A DNA stretch of 64,000 nucleotides from Sunxiuqinia sp963678245 (GCA_965140765.1 OZ223309.1:1922001-1986000); one strand, 5' to 3'. Shown: positions 45,802-54,753, counted from the first letter of the stretch. Made by a program: numbers and translations. The notes: generated from the letters alone by a model not told the origin.

Positions 45802-46383
45802 ATGAGTCTGGAGAACGAATTAATGGAGCGCAGCGGTTCAACCTGCGAATTGTGTGGATCAAACATCGAACTAAGTGTTTACCAAGTACCACCAAAAACA
45901 AGTGCTACTGCTAACGAAAATACACTCCTGTGTAGCAAGTGTCTGGAGCAAATTGAAGATGCTGAGAAGATCGATGTAAACCACTGGCATTGCCTGAATG
46001 ACAGCATGTGGAGTCAGGTTCCTGCTGTGCAGGTAATGGCTTGGCGTATGCTAAATAAGTTGCGCGGCGAAGGCTGGGCTCAAAACCTAATCGATATGCT
46101 TTACCTGGAAGAAGATGTGCTGGCATGGGCAAAATCGGGCGAACCGGTAGTTACAGAAACCAGCGGTCCGAAACACATCGACAGCAATGGAGTACCCATT
46201 GAAGCCGGCGACACCGTCGTACTGATTAAAGACTTGAATGTTAAGGGAACGAGCTTTGTTGCCAAACGCGGAACAGCTGTTCGCGGCATTTCGTTGGTGC
46301 ACGATAACCCCGAACATATTGAAGGCCGCGTAAATGGTCAGCAAATTGTGATCCTGACCAAGTTTACCAAGAAAACGAATTAA
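45802..46383 (+). CDS. phnA: PhnA domain protein
   Basis: 193-residue protein of the PhnA/YjdM family. The N-terminal zinc ribbon has two CxxC pairs: C15/C18 (STCELCGS) and C44/C47 (LLCSKCLEQ). The C-terminal PhnA domain begins with IDSNGVPIEAGDTVVLIKDL and ends GQQIVILTKFTKKTN, an SH3-like fold. Despite its name from the phn locus, no phosphonate-degrading activity is expected, and the role in Bacteroidota is unknown. Monocistronic, convergent with the DUF5060 gene. Confidence 0.88.
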   Translation: MSLENELMERSGSTCELCGSNIELSVYQVPPKTSATANENTLLCSKCLEQIEDAEKIDVNHWHCLNDSMWSQVPAVQVMAWRMLNKLRGEGWAQNLIDMLYLEEDVLAWAKSGEPVVTETSGPKHIDSNGVPIEAGDTVVLIKDLNVKGTSFVAKRGTAVRGISLVHDNPEHIEGRVNGQQIVILTKFTKKTN

Positions 46384-46395
46384 AAGCCCAACAAA

Positions 46396-46424
46396 CGCTG
46401 GTGATTATTTTCTGATCACCAGCG
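46396..46424. terminator. Hairpin between phnA and DUF5060 gene
   Basis: CGCTGGTGAT/ATCACCAGCG 10-bp stem with a 9-nt loop. It overlaps the final codons and stop of the DUF5060 gene. No strong T run on either strand, so the efficiency is uncertain. Confidence 0.45.
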
Positions 46425-48048
46425 CCCAATCAACGGACTGGTCAGGAGCTTTGAAATCCACCGGCTCATCTCCATTTGCCTTAATAATCTCTTTCAACGT
46501 CTTTTTATCCCCTGTCTCTGTGTTTAGCCAAAAGTTATTGGAGTAGGTTCCTGATTCCAATTTCAACGAAAAAGGCTCACCATCGGGAGCAAAAACCAAA
46601 TATTGTTCACCCGGCTCAGCTAGTGCATAAACCTGTAGTGCAGAATGATTCGACAGCAACTGATCACTTGGGGTCATCCGATAGAAAGCCAACTCATTTG
46701 TCATCAAATCACTTAAAATAGAAATGTATTTTTCTGACAGCTTGTAGGGATTCTCATCATAAAACGGAAGCCCTTCCGGCCCCTTAGCCATCAATTCGTA
46801 CTCACTGGCATGACCACACCAAGTAAACGAAGCCCCGGCAGTAGCACAAGCCCAAACCGAACGCCGAAGATCATCCTGTGTTGCTCCGGTTCGCTCCTGC
46901 CAAAATCGGCGCCACAAAGCATTTCCTTCAATCATATAAACCGGCTTTCCTACGTAGCCCAGCAAACATGCCATGTGATGCGTCCAGGGTTCTTTCCAAA
47001 GATGTCGCTCTTCGTTTTTATCAGGAGCTGCTATCTCATGATTCTCGACAGCAGCAAAAGTATACTCCGGTAAATGAAAAAAATTTTCTCGTGGAAACTC
47101 ATCCTCATAAGTACACAGATGCTCAAATATGTCGTATTGATTGATTAGGCGGGCAAACCCCAACTCCTCGTCTTCGCGGTTTCCCGGGATTTCCCACACG
47201 TAATTCCAGCCGGCAAGATTAGCAAAGGGAGCCAGCCGGGCAACCATGTAACGTACAAAAAAATCCTTTTGCGTCAAGCTCAATTTCTTCCAGGCTGGAG
47301 CATCGTTTTTACTTCCGTCCACCCCTAAAAACATGTGCACGCCAATATCCTGTTGATTAAACCATCCAAGGTGTCTTTCCATCCTATGCCAAACGTCAAG
47401 CTTCATTGTTTCGTCAACGTTCCCTTCCTCGTAAAGAGCCAAATCTAATGTTGCCGGCTTTGGGCCATCATTGTAGTATTGCTCGAAACAACAAAGTGAA
47501 AGCAACCAGTTTACCTGAACATGATTGTATCCATGCTCCACCAACTTTCCATACACATTTTCTATAATCCAGTCGAAATCCTGAGCTATTGAGCCATGCC
47601 CGGTTTCGTAGTACGATTTCAACCAAACGGGCTCGGTTCCGTTGTACGCAAACCAGTGCGGGTTTTTATCGTAGGGTTTTAAAATTGCCTTCCCGGCACC
47701 TTCTGAAGTGCATTCAAAACGACCATCTCCTCCCGGAGTGCCATCCGACCAACGATAAACATATTTCCATATTCCTGTTTCGTTGGGCATAAATCGCATT
47801 TTCCAAACATTACCTTCATTCATGTCTCCACCGCCTTTACCATCACCATCAAAGAATCCGCGAAAATCAAATAATCTTCCTGATGGTGCTTGATATTGCA
47901 CAAGGAGCTCAACATCAGTAAATCGATTCTGATAAACTTCATTATTAACGACAGAAGTTTCAAAAAGGCGATAGAGACTCACGGGATCAGCTGCAAATAA
48001 AGAAGTTATTTGAACGAAAAGGAGTAGCAGAATAGCAATCTTTTTCAT
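46405..48048 (-). CDS. DUF5060-containing glycoside hydrolase-like protein
   Basis: 547-residue secreted protein with a signal peptide (MKKIAILLLLFVQITSLFAA). Residues 25-115 form a DUF5060-type beta-sandwich (LFETSVVNNEVYQNRFTDVE, FRGFFDGDGKGGGDMNEGN, RFMPNETGIWKYVYRWSDG). A TIM-barrel-like catalytic region follows (GYNHVQVNWLLSLCCFEQYY, NLAGWNYVWEIPGNREDEEL, YVGKPVYMIEGNALWRRFWQ); the Glu in NYVWEIPGN and in MIEGN are candidate acid/base and nucleophile. A small beta domain ends the protein. It probably acts on plant or algal polysaccharide. No SusC/SusD pair is adjacent. Confidence 0.8.
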   Translation of the reverse strand: MKKIAILLLLFVQITSLFAADPVSLYRLFETSVVNNEVYQNRFTDVELLVQYQAPSGRLFDFRGFFDGDGKGGGDMNEGNVWKMRFMPNETGIWKYVYRWSDGTPGGDGRFECTSEGAGKAILKPYDKNPHWFAYNGTEPVWLKSYYETGHGSIAQDFDWIIENVYGKLVEHGYNHVQVNWLLSLCCFEQYYNDGPKPATLDLALYEEGNVDETMKLDVWHRMERHLGWFNQQDIGVHMFLGVDGSKNDAPAWKKLSLTQKDFFVRYMVARLAPFANLAGWNYVWEIPGNREDEELGFARLINQYDIFEHLCTYEDEFPRENFFHLPEYTFAAVENHEIAAPDKNEERHLWKEPWTHHMACLLGYVGKPVYMIEGNALWRRFWQERTGATQDDLRRSVWACATAGASFTWCGHASEYELMAKGPEGLPFYDENPYKLSEKYISILSDLMTNELAFYRMTPSDQLLSNHSALQVYALAEPGEQYLVFAPDGEPFSLKLESGTYSNNFWLNTETGDKKTLKEIIKANGDEPVDFKAPDQSVDWALVIRK

Positions 48049-48218
48049 AAAAAGGCTCGTTACGATGTGTTAAATATGAAGTTGTAAATAATGGATCAAG
48101 ATATAGAAAAAAACAGAAAAACAAATAGAAACGAAAATTAATGAAAAGCCCCACCTGAACTACAAAGCATACAATTCTCTCATTATCCTGCGAGTAGACA
48201 CTATTTACGTCTTCTTTC

Positions 48219-48249
48219 TTTTTGCTTCCTTTTTATTTATCTATATTTG
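48219..48249 (+). promoter_or_regulatory. Bacteroidota-type promoter of ribB
   Basis: A -33-like TTTG (48221-48224, within TTTTTG) and a -7 box TATATTTG (48242-48249) precede the ribB ATG at 48273. Spacing of 17 bp is slightly short. It probably drives ribB and the DeoR regulator together. Confidence 0.6.
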
Positions 48250-48272
48250 CGTTTCCAACCTATATTATTTAA

Positions 48273-48899
48273 ATGAGTAAGTTTCAACGTCACGAGATAG
48301 AGGAAGCAATTGAAGATATTCGTCAAGGGAAAGTAATTATTGTTACTGATGACGAACATCGCGAAAACGAAGGTGATTTTATTGCAGCTGCAGAATTAGT
48401 AACACCCGAGATTGTCAATTTCATGGCTAAAAACGGCAGAGGACTTATTTGTGCTGCGGTAACTGAAAAACGATGCAACGAACTGGAACTTGATATGATG
48501 GTAACTAAAAACACGGCGTCGCATAATACCAATTTCACGGTTTCAGTTGACTTACTCGGACAGGGATGTACGACCGGCATTTCGGCACACGATCGTGCTA
48601 AAACTCTCAATGTGCTGGCCAATGAATCAACTCAGCCGGAAGAACTCGGACGTCCCGGACACATTTTTCCAATTAAAGCACACCCAAATGGACTTCTTGC
48701 AAGGCCAGGGCACACCGAAGCATCGGTAGAGCTCCCCAAACTTGCCGGATTAAAACCGGTCGGGGCATTGGTTGAGATTATGAATCCGGATGGAACAATG
48801 GCACGTTACCCAGACTTGCTGAAGCTTTCAGAAAAGCTAGGCCTCAAATTAATTACGATTAAAAACCTGATTAAATACTTGAAATTAATTAGCGAATAA
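48273..48899 (+). CDS. ribB: 3,4-dihydroxy-2-butanone-4-phosphate synthase (stand-alone)
   Basis: Converts ribulose 5-phosphate to 3,4-dihydroxy-2-butanone 4-phosphate plus formate in riboflavin synthesis. 208 residues. Active-site blocks are TDDEHRENEGDFIAAAEL, CTTGISAHDRAKTLNVLA, RPGHIFPIKAHPNGLLARPG and HTEASVELPKLAGLKPVGA. The GTP cyclohydrolase II domain that forms the C-terminal half of bifunctional RibBA is absent, and the protein ends after ITIKNLIKYLKLISE. The substrate is a pentose phosphate, the metabolic class handled by the downstream genes. The DeoR gene follows after 26 bp. Confidence 0.95.
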   Translation: MSKFQRHEIEEAIEDIRQGKVIIVTDDEHRENEGDFIAAAELVTPEIVNFMAKNGRGLICAAVTEKRCNELELDMMVTKNTASHNTNFTVSVDLLGQGCTTGISAHDRAKTLNVLANESTQPEELGRPGHIFPIKAHPNGLLARPGHTEASVELPKLAGLKPVGALVEIMNPDGTMARYPDLLKLSEKLGLKLITIKNLIKYLKLISE

Positions 48900-48925
48900 T
48901 ACGAATTTAAAATCCCCTAAATATC

Positions 48926-49687
48926 ATGCTACCAAATCAACGTCGCGAGAAAATACTGGAAATGATCCGAGAAGACGGACACGCCAAGGTTCTTCAACTT
49001 AGCAAAATCTTTAAAGTAACCGAAGTAACGATTCGTCAGGATCTGGAAAAACTTGAAAAGGACGGGTACATTGAACGGGAGCATGGAGGTGCATATTTGA
49101 AAGACATTGGATTAAATGTAAAAAACATCGCCCTTCAAAACCAGGAATTTCTGACAGAGAAAGCTGCCATTGCAAAAAAAGCTTTGGCGCATATTAATGA
49201 CGGAGACACCATTATTCTGGATTCCGGCTCCACAACAACGGAGATCGCAAAACTCATCAGTGGGTTTAAAAACCTAACCGTAATTACAAATTCACTCAAC
49301 ATTGCACTAATCCTTGGTGCCGACCCCGAAGTTAATCTGGTACTTACCGGCGGTGAATTTAAAGCACCAACACTTTCATTAACAGGACAGAAAGCGGCCG
49401 AATTCTTCAACGACCTTCATGTTGACAAGTTATTCCTGGCTACTGCCGGAATAACCTTAAAGTCAGGACTCACCTATCCCAGCATTAGCGACATCTGCGT
49501 AAAACGATCCATGATTGAATCAGCCAACGCAGTATACCTCGTTGCCGACTCCAGCAAGATTGGGAAAAGTTCCTTTGCCAGCCTTGGAGCACTTTCGCTA
49601 ATTGACTATTTGATTACAGATTCAAAAATTAGCCAGGATGAAATAGAAATGCTCCAACGAAACGATATTAAAATGATCATGGCTTAG
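48926..49687 (+). CDS. DeoR/GlpR family transcriptional regulator
   Basis: 253-residue sugar-phosphate-responsive repressor. The N-terminal winged helix is NQRREKILEMIREDGHAKVL followed by FKVTEVTIRQDLEKLEKDGY, with the DeoR signature EREHGGAYL. The C-terminal ligand-binding domain shows ILDSGSTTTEIAKLI, VITNSLNIALIL and LVADSSKIGKSSFASLGALS. It probably senses a phosphorylated intermediate of the kinase-isomerase-transketolase operon that starts 200 bp downstream. Confidence 0.92.
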   Translation: MLPNQRREKILEMIREDGHAKVLQLSKIFKVTEVTIRQDLEKLEKDGYIEREHGGAYLKDIGLNVKNIALQNQEFLTEKAAIAKKALAHINDGDTIILDSGSTTTEIAKLISGFKNLTVITNSLNIALILGADPEVNLVLTGGEFKAPTLSLTGQKAAEFFNDLHVDKLFLATAGITLKSGLTYPSISDICVKRSMIESANAVYLVADSSKIGKSSFASLGALSLIDYLITDSKISQDEIEMLQRNDIKMIMA

Positions 49688-49810
49688 AAAATTGCCTTTA
49701 ATCGGCAAGATTACTAACGAATTATATTTAAGTAACTTAAACTAAACAAGAAGATTTTTCGATTTCAAGACATTTCCTCGCTCTTTCTTTTATTTTCGAT
49801 TATTTTCTTT

Positions 49811-49818
49811 TATTTTTG
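49811..49818 (+). promoter_or_regulatory. Weak -7 box upstream of the sugar operon
   Basis: TATTTTTG matches TAnnTTTG 70 bp before the kinase ATG. No -33 TTTG is seen at the right spacing. Confidence 0.3.
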
Positions 49819-49887
49819 TTTTTGAAAATTAATGAAAATCCTCCTGTTCGTGTTTGACTCGCGGAGGCTCTAAATTCTTAAACTTAA

Positions 49888-51384
49888 ATGGATAAGTCGA
49901 AAAAGTACATTTTAGCCATTGACCAAAGTACTTCAGCTACAAAAACAATCCTTTTCAACAAAAAAGGAAAACTTGAATTCCGAAGTACCATACCACACCA
50001 ACAATATTACCCTCAGCCCGGATTTGTAGAACACGATCCCATTGAGATTTTCAACAACACAATAAATGCAATCAAAGAAACTCTTGCGGCAGCTAATTCT
50101 ACCGAAGATGAAATTGCTTGTTTAGCAGTTACAAATCAACGGGAGACGGTGATGATTTGGGATAAAACCACCGGAAAACCGGTTTATAACGCTACGGTGT
50201 GGCAATGCCAACGCGGCACACCTTATTGTGACGAACTAAAAGCAAAAGGATACAGTAAGCTCATTCAGCAAAAAACGGGATTAATTATTGATCCATATTT
50301 TTCGGCCAGCCGCCTGCACTGGATCATGAATAATGTAGAAGGCTTGCAGGAAAAAGCTCAAAAAGGTGAGCTCTTGATGGGAACTATGGACACCTGGCTT
50401 TTGTGGAAACTAACCAATGGCAAAGTCCATGCTACAGACTATTCGAACGCCTGCCGAACGATGCTTTTTAATATTCACACCCTAGAATGGGATGAAGAAC
50501 TGATTGAACTATTTGATCTCCAAAAAAATATGTTTCCGAAGGTTCGGTTCAGCAATGAGATTTTTAGTGAAACCGATTCTTCTATCATTTTTGAGAATCC
50601 GATTCCAATTGCCGGATTATTGGGCGATTCGCACGCTGCCTTATTCGGACAAAATTGTTTTAGTCAGGGAATGGCAAAAGCAACTTACGGAACAGGATCT
50701 TCAATCATGATGAACATTGGACTGGAGCCATTAGAATCTCCTGAAGGACTGGTCACCTCTATTGGTTATGGAATCGACCAATCTATTTACTATGTTTTCG
50801 AGGGAAATATTCACTGCACTGGAGATACACTCAACTGGCTAAAGAACGAGATTCAACTGATCAACGATGCGTCAGAAACAGAAGCTCTGGCAACGTCAGT
50901 AGAAAATAACAATGGAGTTTACCTGGTTCCTGCCTTTGTTGGGCTGGGCGCTCCGTACTGGGATAATCAAGCTCGAGCCTGTCTATCAGGGATGCCACGA
51001 AACACAACCAAAGCTCACATTGTTCGGGCAGCTTTAGAAAGCATCGGATATCAAGTAAAAGACCTCATCAGCTTAATGGAAGAAAAAGGTGGCATTCAAT
51101 TAAAGGAATTACGAGCCGATGGTGGACCAACCCGAAATGATTTCTTGATGGAATTTCAGTCCGGCATTTTAAACCGAAATGTTGCCCGCTCCGAAATTGA
51201 AGAAGTTTCGGCACTCGGAGCCACATTTATGGCGGGACTAGCAGTCGGGTTCTGGAAGGATCTGGAGGAAATCCAATCGCTTCGTAAGCTTGGAAAGCTT
51301 TTTGAGCCAACAATGGATCAAGATAGAATAACAACCAATTACGCAGGGTGGAAAAAAGCAATTGAAAGAGCCCGACTAAATTAA
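49888..51384 (+). CDS. FGGY carbohydrate kinase, GlpK-like with altered pocket
   Basis: 498-residue FGGY kinase closely patterned on glycerol kinase: AIDQSTSATKTILFNKKGK, VTNQRETVMIWDKTTGKPVY, TVWQCQRG, LIIDPYFSASRLHWI, and GVYLVPAFVGLGAPYWDNQA. Residues matching E. coli glycerol ligands Arg-Glu (QRET), Trp (VWQC), Tyr (DPYF) and Asp (LLGDSHAAL) are kept. But the Gln after the Asp is Ser (GDS instead of GDQ), and the Phe in YGTGCF is Ser (YGTGSSIMM). That suggests a substrate other than or larger than glycerol, such as a ketose. First gene of the operon with isomerase and split transketolase. Plain glycerol kinase is the main alternative. Confidence 0.85.
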   Translation: MDKSKKYILAIDQSTSATKTILFNKKGKLEFRSTIPHQQYYPQPGFVEHDPIEIFNNTINAIKETLAAANSTEDEIACLAVTNQRETVMIWDKTTGKPVYNATVWQCQRGTPYCDELKAKGYSKLIQQKTGLIIDPYFSASRLHWIMNNVEGLQEKAQKGELLMGTMDTWLLWKLTNGKVHATDYSNACRTMLFNIHTLEWDEELIELFDLQKNMFPKVRFSNEIFSETDSSIIFENPIPIAGLLGDSHAALFGQNCFSQGMAKATYGTGSSIMMNIGLEPLESPEGLVTSIGYGIDQSIYYVFEGNIHCTGDTLNWLKNEIQLINDASETEALATSVENNNGVYLVPAFVGLGAPYWDNQARACLSGMPRNTTKAHIVRAALESIGYQVKDLISLMEEKGGIQLKELRADGGPTRNDFLMEFQSGILNRNVARSEIEEVSALGATFMAGLAVGFWKDLEEIQSLRKLGKLFEPTMDQDRITTNYAGWKKAIERARLN

Positions 51385-51413
51385 CAATCAAAAAAAATTA
51401 AAAACGTTATACA

Positions 51414-52829
51414 ATGAATCAAAAGAAACAAACATTTGGCGTAATCATCGCCACGCGCAACATTTTCAATGCTCAGTTGGCTGTTGATGCTCGCAAAAAA
51501 GTATTGGAGAAATTGGACAAGATGGGCTTTGGAACGGTAATCCTTCCCGAGTCAGAAACCCCTACCGGAAATATTGAAGGATATGCAGACGCTGTAAAAT
51601 GCGCTGAACTATTCAAAAAGAACAGCGACATTATCGAAGGTATTGTTGTTGTTTTGCCAAACTTCGGTGATGAATTGGGAGTTGTAAATTCCATAAAACT
51701 ATCAGGATTAAAGGTTCCTGTTTTGGTACAAGCTTGCGACGACGAAAACGACAAAGTTGACGTAAAAAGCCGCCGTGATGCGTTTTGTGGAAAATTGTCC
51801 ATTTGCAATAACTTCTACCAATACGATGTGAAATTTACAGATACCATCTATCATACCTATAGTATCGACAGCGCAGAGTTCACCAAAGACCTGGTTAAGT
51901 TTGCTGGTATTTGCCGCGTGGTAAAAGGACTGAGTAACTTACGTGTAGGAGCAATCGGCACCCGCCCTATTGGTTTCCAAACTATGCGTTTCAGCGAAAA
52001 GCTGTTGCAGAAATTTGGCATTACGGTTGTTCCTGTTGATATGTCTGAAATTATTGCCGCAGCCAACAAGATTGATGAAAATGATCCGGCAGTCGTGGAA
52101 AAAGTAAAAGCAATTCAAGCTTACGGAAGCTGTGCGATCACGGCACAAAAGAAGATTGCCAAACAAGCTCGTTTTGGTTTGGCTGTTGAAAACTGGATAA
52201 ACGAAAACGATATTGACATTTCGGCTCTTCAATGCTGGGAGTCAATCGAAAAAAATTACGGATGTGCTGCCTGTGTCACCATGAGCATGATGGGTGAAAA
52301 ACTGATGCCATCGGCTTGTGAAGTGGATGTTGCAGGAACAATTTCGATGTATGCGCTGGCTTTGGCAGCTCAAACACCTTCAGCCATCCTCGACTGGAAC
52401 AACAATTTCGCCGAAGACCGCAACAAGGTTGTTTGCACGCACTGTAGCAACTATCCGAAATCATTCTTCCAAAACGATATTGAAATTGGCAGCCTCGACG
52501 TACTCGGCACTGTGCTTGGCAGCGAAGATACTTTTGGTGCTGTAAAAGGAAAAGTAGCAGCCGGAGACATGACCTATTTCCGTATTTCAACCGATGACAA
52601 TAAGGGATTAATTAAAACCTATTTAGGTGAAGGTACAATGACCGACGATCCTTATGGAATGGATGGAGGAATTGCTGTTTGTGACATTCCGAACCTGCAA
52701 AACCTGATGAAGTATATGTGTAAAAATGGATTTGAACACCACGTAGCGATGGTACGCGGACATGTTTCTGAAATTTTGGAAGAAGCAATTGGCAACTACC
52801 TGGGATGGGATATTTACAAACACGAATAA
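51414..52829 (+). CDS. L-fucose/L-arabinose isomerase family protein
   Basis: 471-residue member of the L-fucose/L-arabinose isomerase superfamily (COG2407). N-terminal GVIIATRNIFNAQLAVDARK and DIIEGIVVVLPNFGDELGVV are the first Rossmann-like domain. RVGAIGTRPIGFQTMRFSEK, QCWESIEKNYGCAACVTMSM and the metal-site region SACEVDVAGTISMYALALA follow, with VCTHCSNYPKSFF near the C-terminus. Such enzymes interconvert aldose and ketose with Mn2+. The Glu in CWESIE and in CEVDVAG are probable metal ligands. It lies 29 bp after the kinase and 32 bp before the transketolase gene. The sugar is unknown. Confidence 0.85.
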   Translation: MNQKKQTFGVIIATRNIFNAQLAVDARKKVLEKLDKMGFGTVILPESETPTGNIEGYADAVKCAELFKKNSDIIEGIVVVLPNFGDELGVVNSIKLSGLKVPVLVQACDDENDKVDVKSRRDAFCGKLSICNNFYQYDVKFTDTIYHTYSIDSAEFTKDLVKFAGICRVVKGLSNLRVGAIGTRPIGFQTMRFSEKLLQKFGITVVPVDMSEIIAAANKIDENDPAVVEKVKAIQAYGSCAITAQKKIAKQARFGLAVENWINENDIDISALQCWESIEKNYGCAACVTMSMMGEKLMPSACEVDVAGTISMYALALAAQTPSAILDWNNNFAEDRNKVVCTHCSNYPKSFFQNDIEIGSLDVLGTVLGSEDTFGAVKGKVAAGDMTYFRISTDDNKGLIKTYLGEGTMTDDPYGMDGGIAVCDIPNLQNLMKYMCKNGFEHHVAMVRGHVSEILEEAIGNYLGWDIYKHE

Positions 52830-52861
52830 GAGCGTTTTAATTGATTAGAAAAGAAAATAAG

Positions 52862-53716
52862 ATGCAAAAATTCACAGATCTGGAGCTAAAATTAAAATCT
52901 GTCAAGTACCGAAAAATGCTCCTTAAATATATAAAACTAGCCAAAGCGGGTCATACCGGCGGAAGTTTATCATGTACCGACATTCTAAATGTGTTATATA
53001 ATGATGTGCTGAATGTTTCACCCGAGAATTTCTCTGACAAAAACAGAGATCGTTACATCCAAAGCAAAGGACATTCAGTTGAAGCGCTGTATGCCGTGCT
53101 TGCTGATCGGGGATTTTATCCTGAAAGCGACCTGGAAACCATGTGTCAGTATCAATCTAAATACGTCGGACATCCAACACGGAAAGTGAATGGCATTGAG
53201 TTTAACACAGGAGCTCTTGGACATGGCTTGCCGATCAGTGCAGGCATTGCGTTGGCAGGAAAAAAAGATAAAGCTCCCTACAAAGTCTTCACTTTAGTTG
53301 GCGACGGAGAATTAGCGGAAGGATCAAATTATGAAGCTGCGATGATGGCAGCTCATTATAAATTGGATAACCTGATCACTATACTGGATCACAATGCCTT
53401 GCAAATTACAGGTCCAAACCGGGAAGTCTGTAGCCCTTACCCCATCGATGAAAAGTGGAAAGCCTTTGGATGGCATGTTATTTCAATTGACGGAAACAAT
53501 ATATCAGAACTTCGTAAAACGCTGAATAATATCCCTTCTGAAAAAGGAAAACCAACTTTTATTATTGCCAATACGGTTAAAGGGAAAGGCGTAAGCTATA
53601 TGGAAAATGAAAAGAAATGGCACCATGGAGTTCCGTCAGATGACGAATACGAACTAGCCATACAAGAGTTGAGCAAAGAAGAAGAAGAGTTAACAAAACA
53701 GCTCGTCACAGACTAA
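52862..53716 (+). CDS. Transketolase N-terminal subunit
   Basis: 284-residue TPP-binding half of a split transketolase. Seen are KAGHTGGSLSCTDILNVLYN, SKGHSVEALYAVLADRG, the nucleotide-binding ALGHGLPISAGIALAG, and the TPP/Mg motif TLVGDGELAEGSNYEAAMMA followed by DHNALQITG. ATG 52862 was selected; 7 codons upstream are open from a TTG. It works with the C-terminal subunit encoded 41 bp downstream, as in archaeal and apulose-phosphate transketolases. It moves a two-carbon unit from a ketose phosphate to an aldose phosphate. Confidence 0.95.
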   Translation: MQKFTDLELKLKSVKYRKMLLKYIKLAKAGHTGGSLSCTDILNVLYNDVLNVSPENFSDKNRDRYIQSKGHSVEALYAVLADRGFYPESDLETMCQYQSKYVGHPTRKVNGIEFNTGALGHGLPISAGIALAGKKDKAPYKVFTLVGDGELAEGSNYEAAMMAAHYKLDNLITILDHNALQITGPNREVCSPYPIDEKWKAFGWHVISIDGNNISELRKTLNNIPSEKGKPTFIIANTVKGKGVSYMENEKKWHHGVPSDDEYELAIQELSKEEEELTKQLVTD

Positions 53717-53757
53717 TTCGAACAATTCTTTTTATTCAAAATTTAGAATTAAAAAAA

Positions 53758-54753
53758 ATGACTTTAAGAGCATTAAATATGGGGCGTGCCAATTTAGAAG
53801 AGTTTTCGGCAACGCTAATTGAACTGGGCCAGAAAAGCAAAAACATTTTGGCTGTCACCAGCGACTCAAGAGGTTCCGGCAAATTGGGCCCTTTTGCTGA
53901 AAAACTACCCGACCAAATTGTTGAAGTAGGTATTGCCGAGCAAAACCTGGTTGGAGTATCCGCAGGATTGGCTTCCGCCGATAAAAGCGTATTTGCAGTT
54001 TCTCCGGCTTGCTTCCTGGCAACCCGATCACTGGAACAAATAAAAAATGATGTCGCATACTCCAATCAGCCGGTTACATTGGTTGGAATTAGTGCCGGAG
54101 TAAGCTACGGTGCTCTGGGAACAACCCATCATTCATTACACGATGTTGCCGCACTAAGGGCTATTAATAACATACAAATTGTGGTACCTGCCGATAATTT
54201 TGAAACTCGGGAGGTCATTATTGCAGCAGCCAAATCTGAAAAACCAATTTTTCTGAAATTTGGTAAGAAAGCAATGCCAACGCTTCCTCGTGTTAAACAT
54301 GAATTTGAAATTGGTAAAGCATCAACCATTTGCGAGGGAAGCGATGTAGCTTTCATTGCTTGCGGCGAAACCGTTGCCCCATCCTACGAAGCAGCACAAC
54401 TATTAGAGAAGGAAGGCATTAGCGCCGAAGTCATCAGCATGCATACCATTAATCCGTTGGACAAACAGGCTATAATTGATACGGCTAAAAAATCTAAAGC
54501 GGTTATTACGATAGAAGAGCATAGTATCCATGGAGGCTTGGGCGAAGCGTGTGCCTCGGTCTTAATGCAGGAACAAATAGTTAAGCCTTTTAAAATAGTT
54601 GGAATTCCGGATGAAGATACCGTAACTGGTTCGCAAGGAGATATTTTTAAGCACTATGGAATTACAGCTGAAGGATTGAAAGAAACCACCCTAAAATTAC
54701 TGAAGAGCATAGTATCCATGGAGGCTTGGGCGAAGCGTGTGCCTCGGTTTTAA
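53758..54753 (+). CDS. Transketolase C-terminal subunit with altered C-terminus
   Basis: Pyrimidine-binding and C-terminal domains of the split transketolase, 331 residues. Catalytic Glu is in VEVGIAEQNLVGVSAGLA, with FAVSPACFLATRSLEQIKND and GISAGVSYGALGTTHHSLHD, followed by the C-terminal domain SMHTINPLDKQAIIDTAKKS and GIPDEDTVTGSQGDIFKHYG. A 188-bp tandem duplication at 54514-54889 shifts the frame, so after LKLL the chain ends in the ectopic tail KSIVSMEAWAKRVPRF rather than the ancestral Glu and stop, which is still visible at 54891-54896. The domains themselves remain whole, so activity may persist. Confidence 0.93.
   Translation: MTLRALNMGRANLEEFSATLIELGQKSKNILAVTSDSRGSGKLGPFAEKLPDQIVEVGIAEQNLVGVSAGLASADKSVFAVSPACFLATRSLEQIKNDVAYSNQPVTLVGISAGVSYGALGTTHHSLHDVAALRAINNIQIVVPADNFETREVIIAAAKSEKPIFLKFGKKAMPTLPRVKHEFEIGKASTICEGSDVAFIACGETVAPSYEAAQLLEKEGISAEVISMHTINPLDKQAIIDTAKKSKAVITIEEHSIHGGLGEACASVLMQEQIVKPFKIVGIPDEDTVTGSQGDIFKHYGITAEGLKETTLKLLKSIVSMEAWAKRVPRF

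Noticed and set aside
48049..48272. FMN riboswitch before ribB
   Set aside because: Conserved FMN-element helices are not visible, and the -7 box is only about 24 bp before the ATG, leaving no space.
49888..51384. Plain glycerol kinase assignment
   Set aside because: The overall similarity is strong, but two pocket residues differ and the operon has no glycerol genes; I left the symbol empty.
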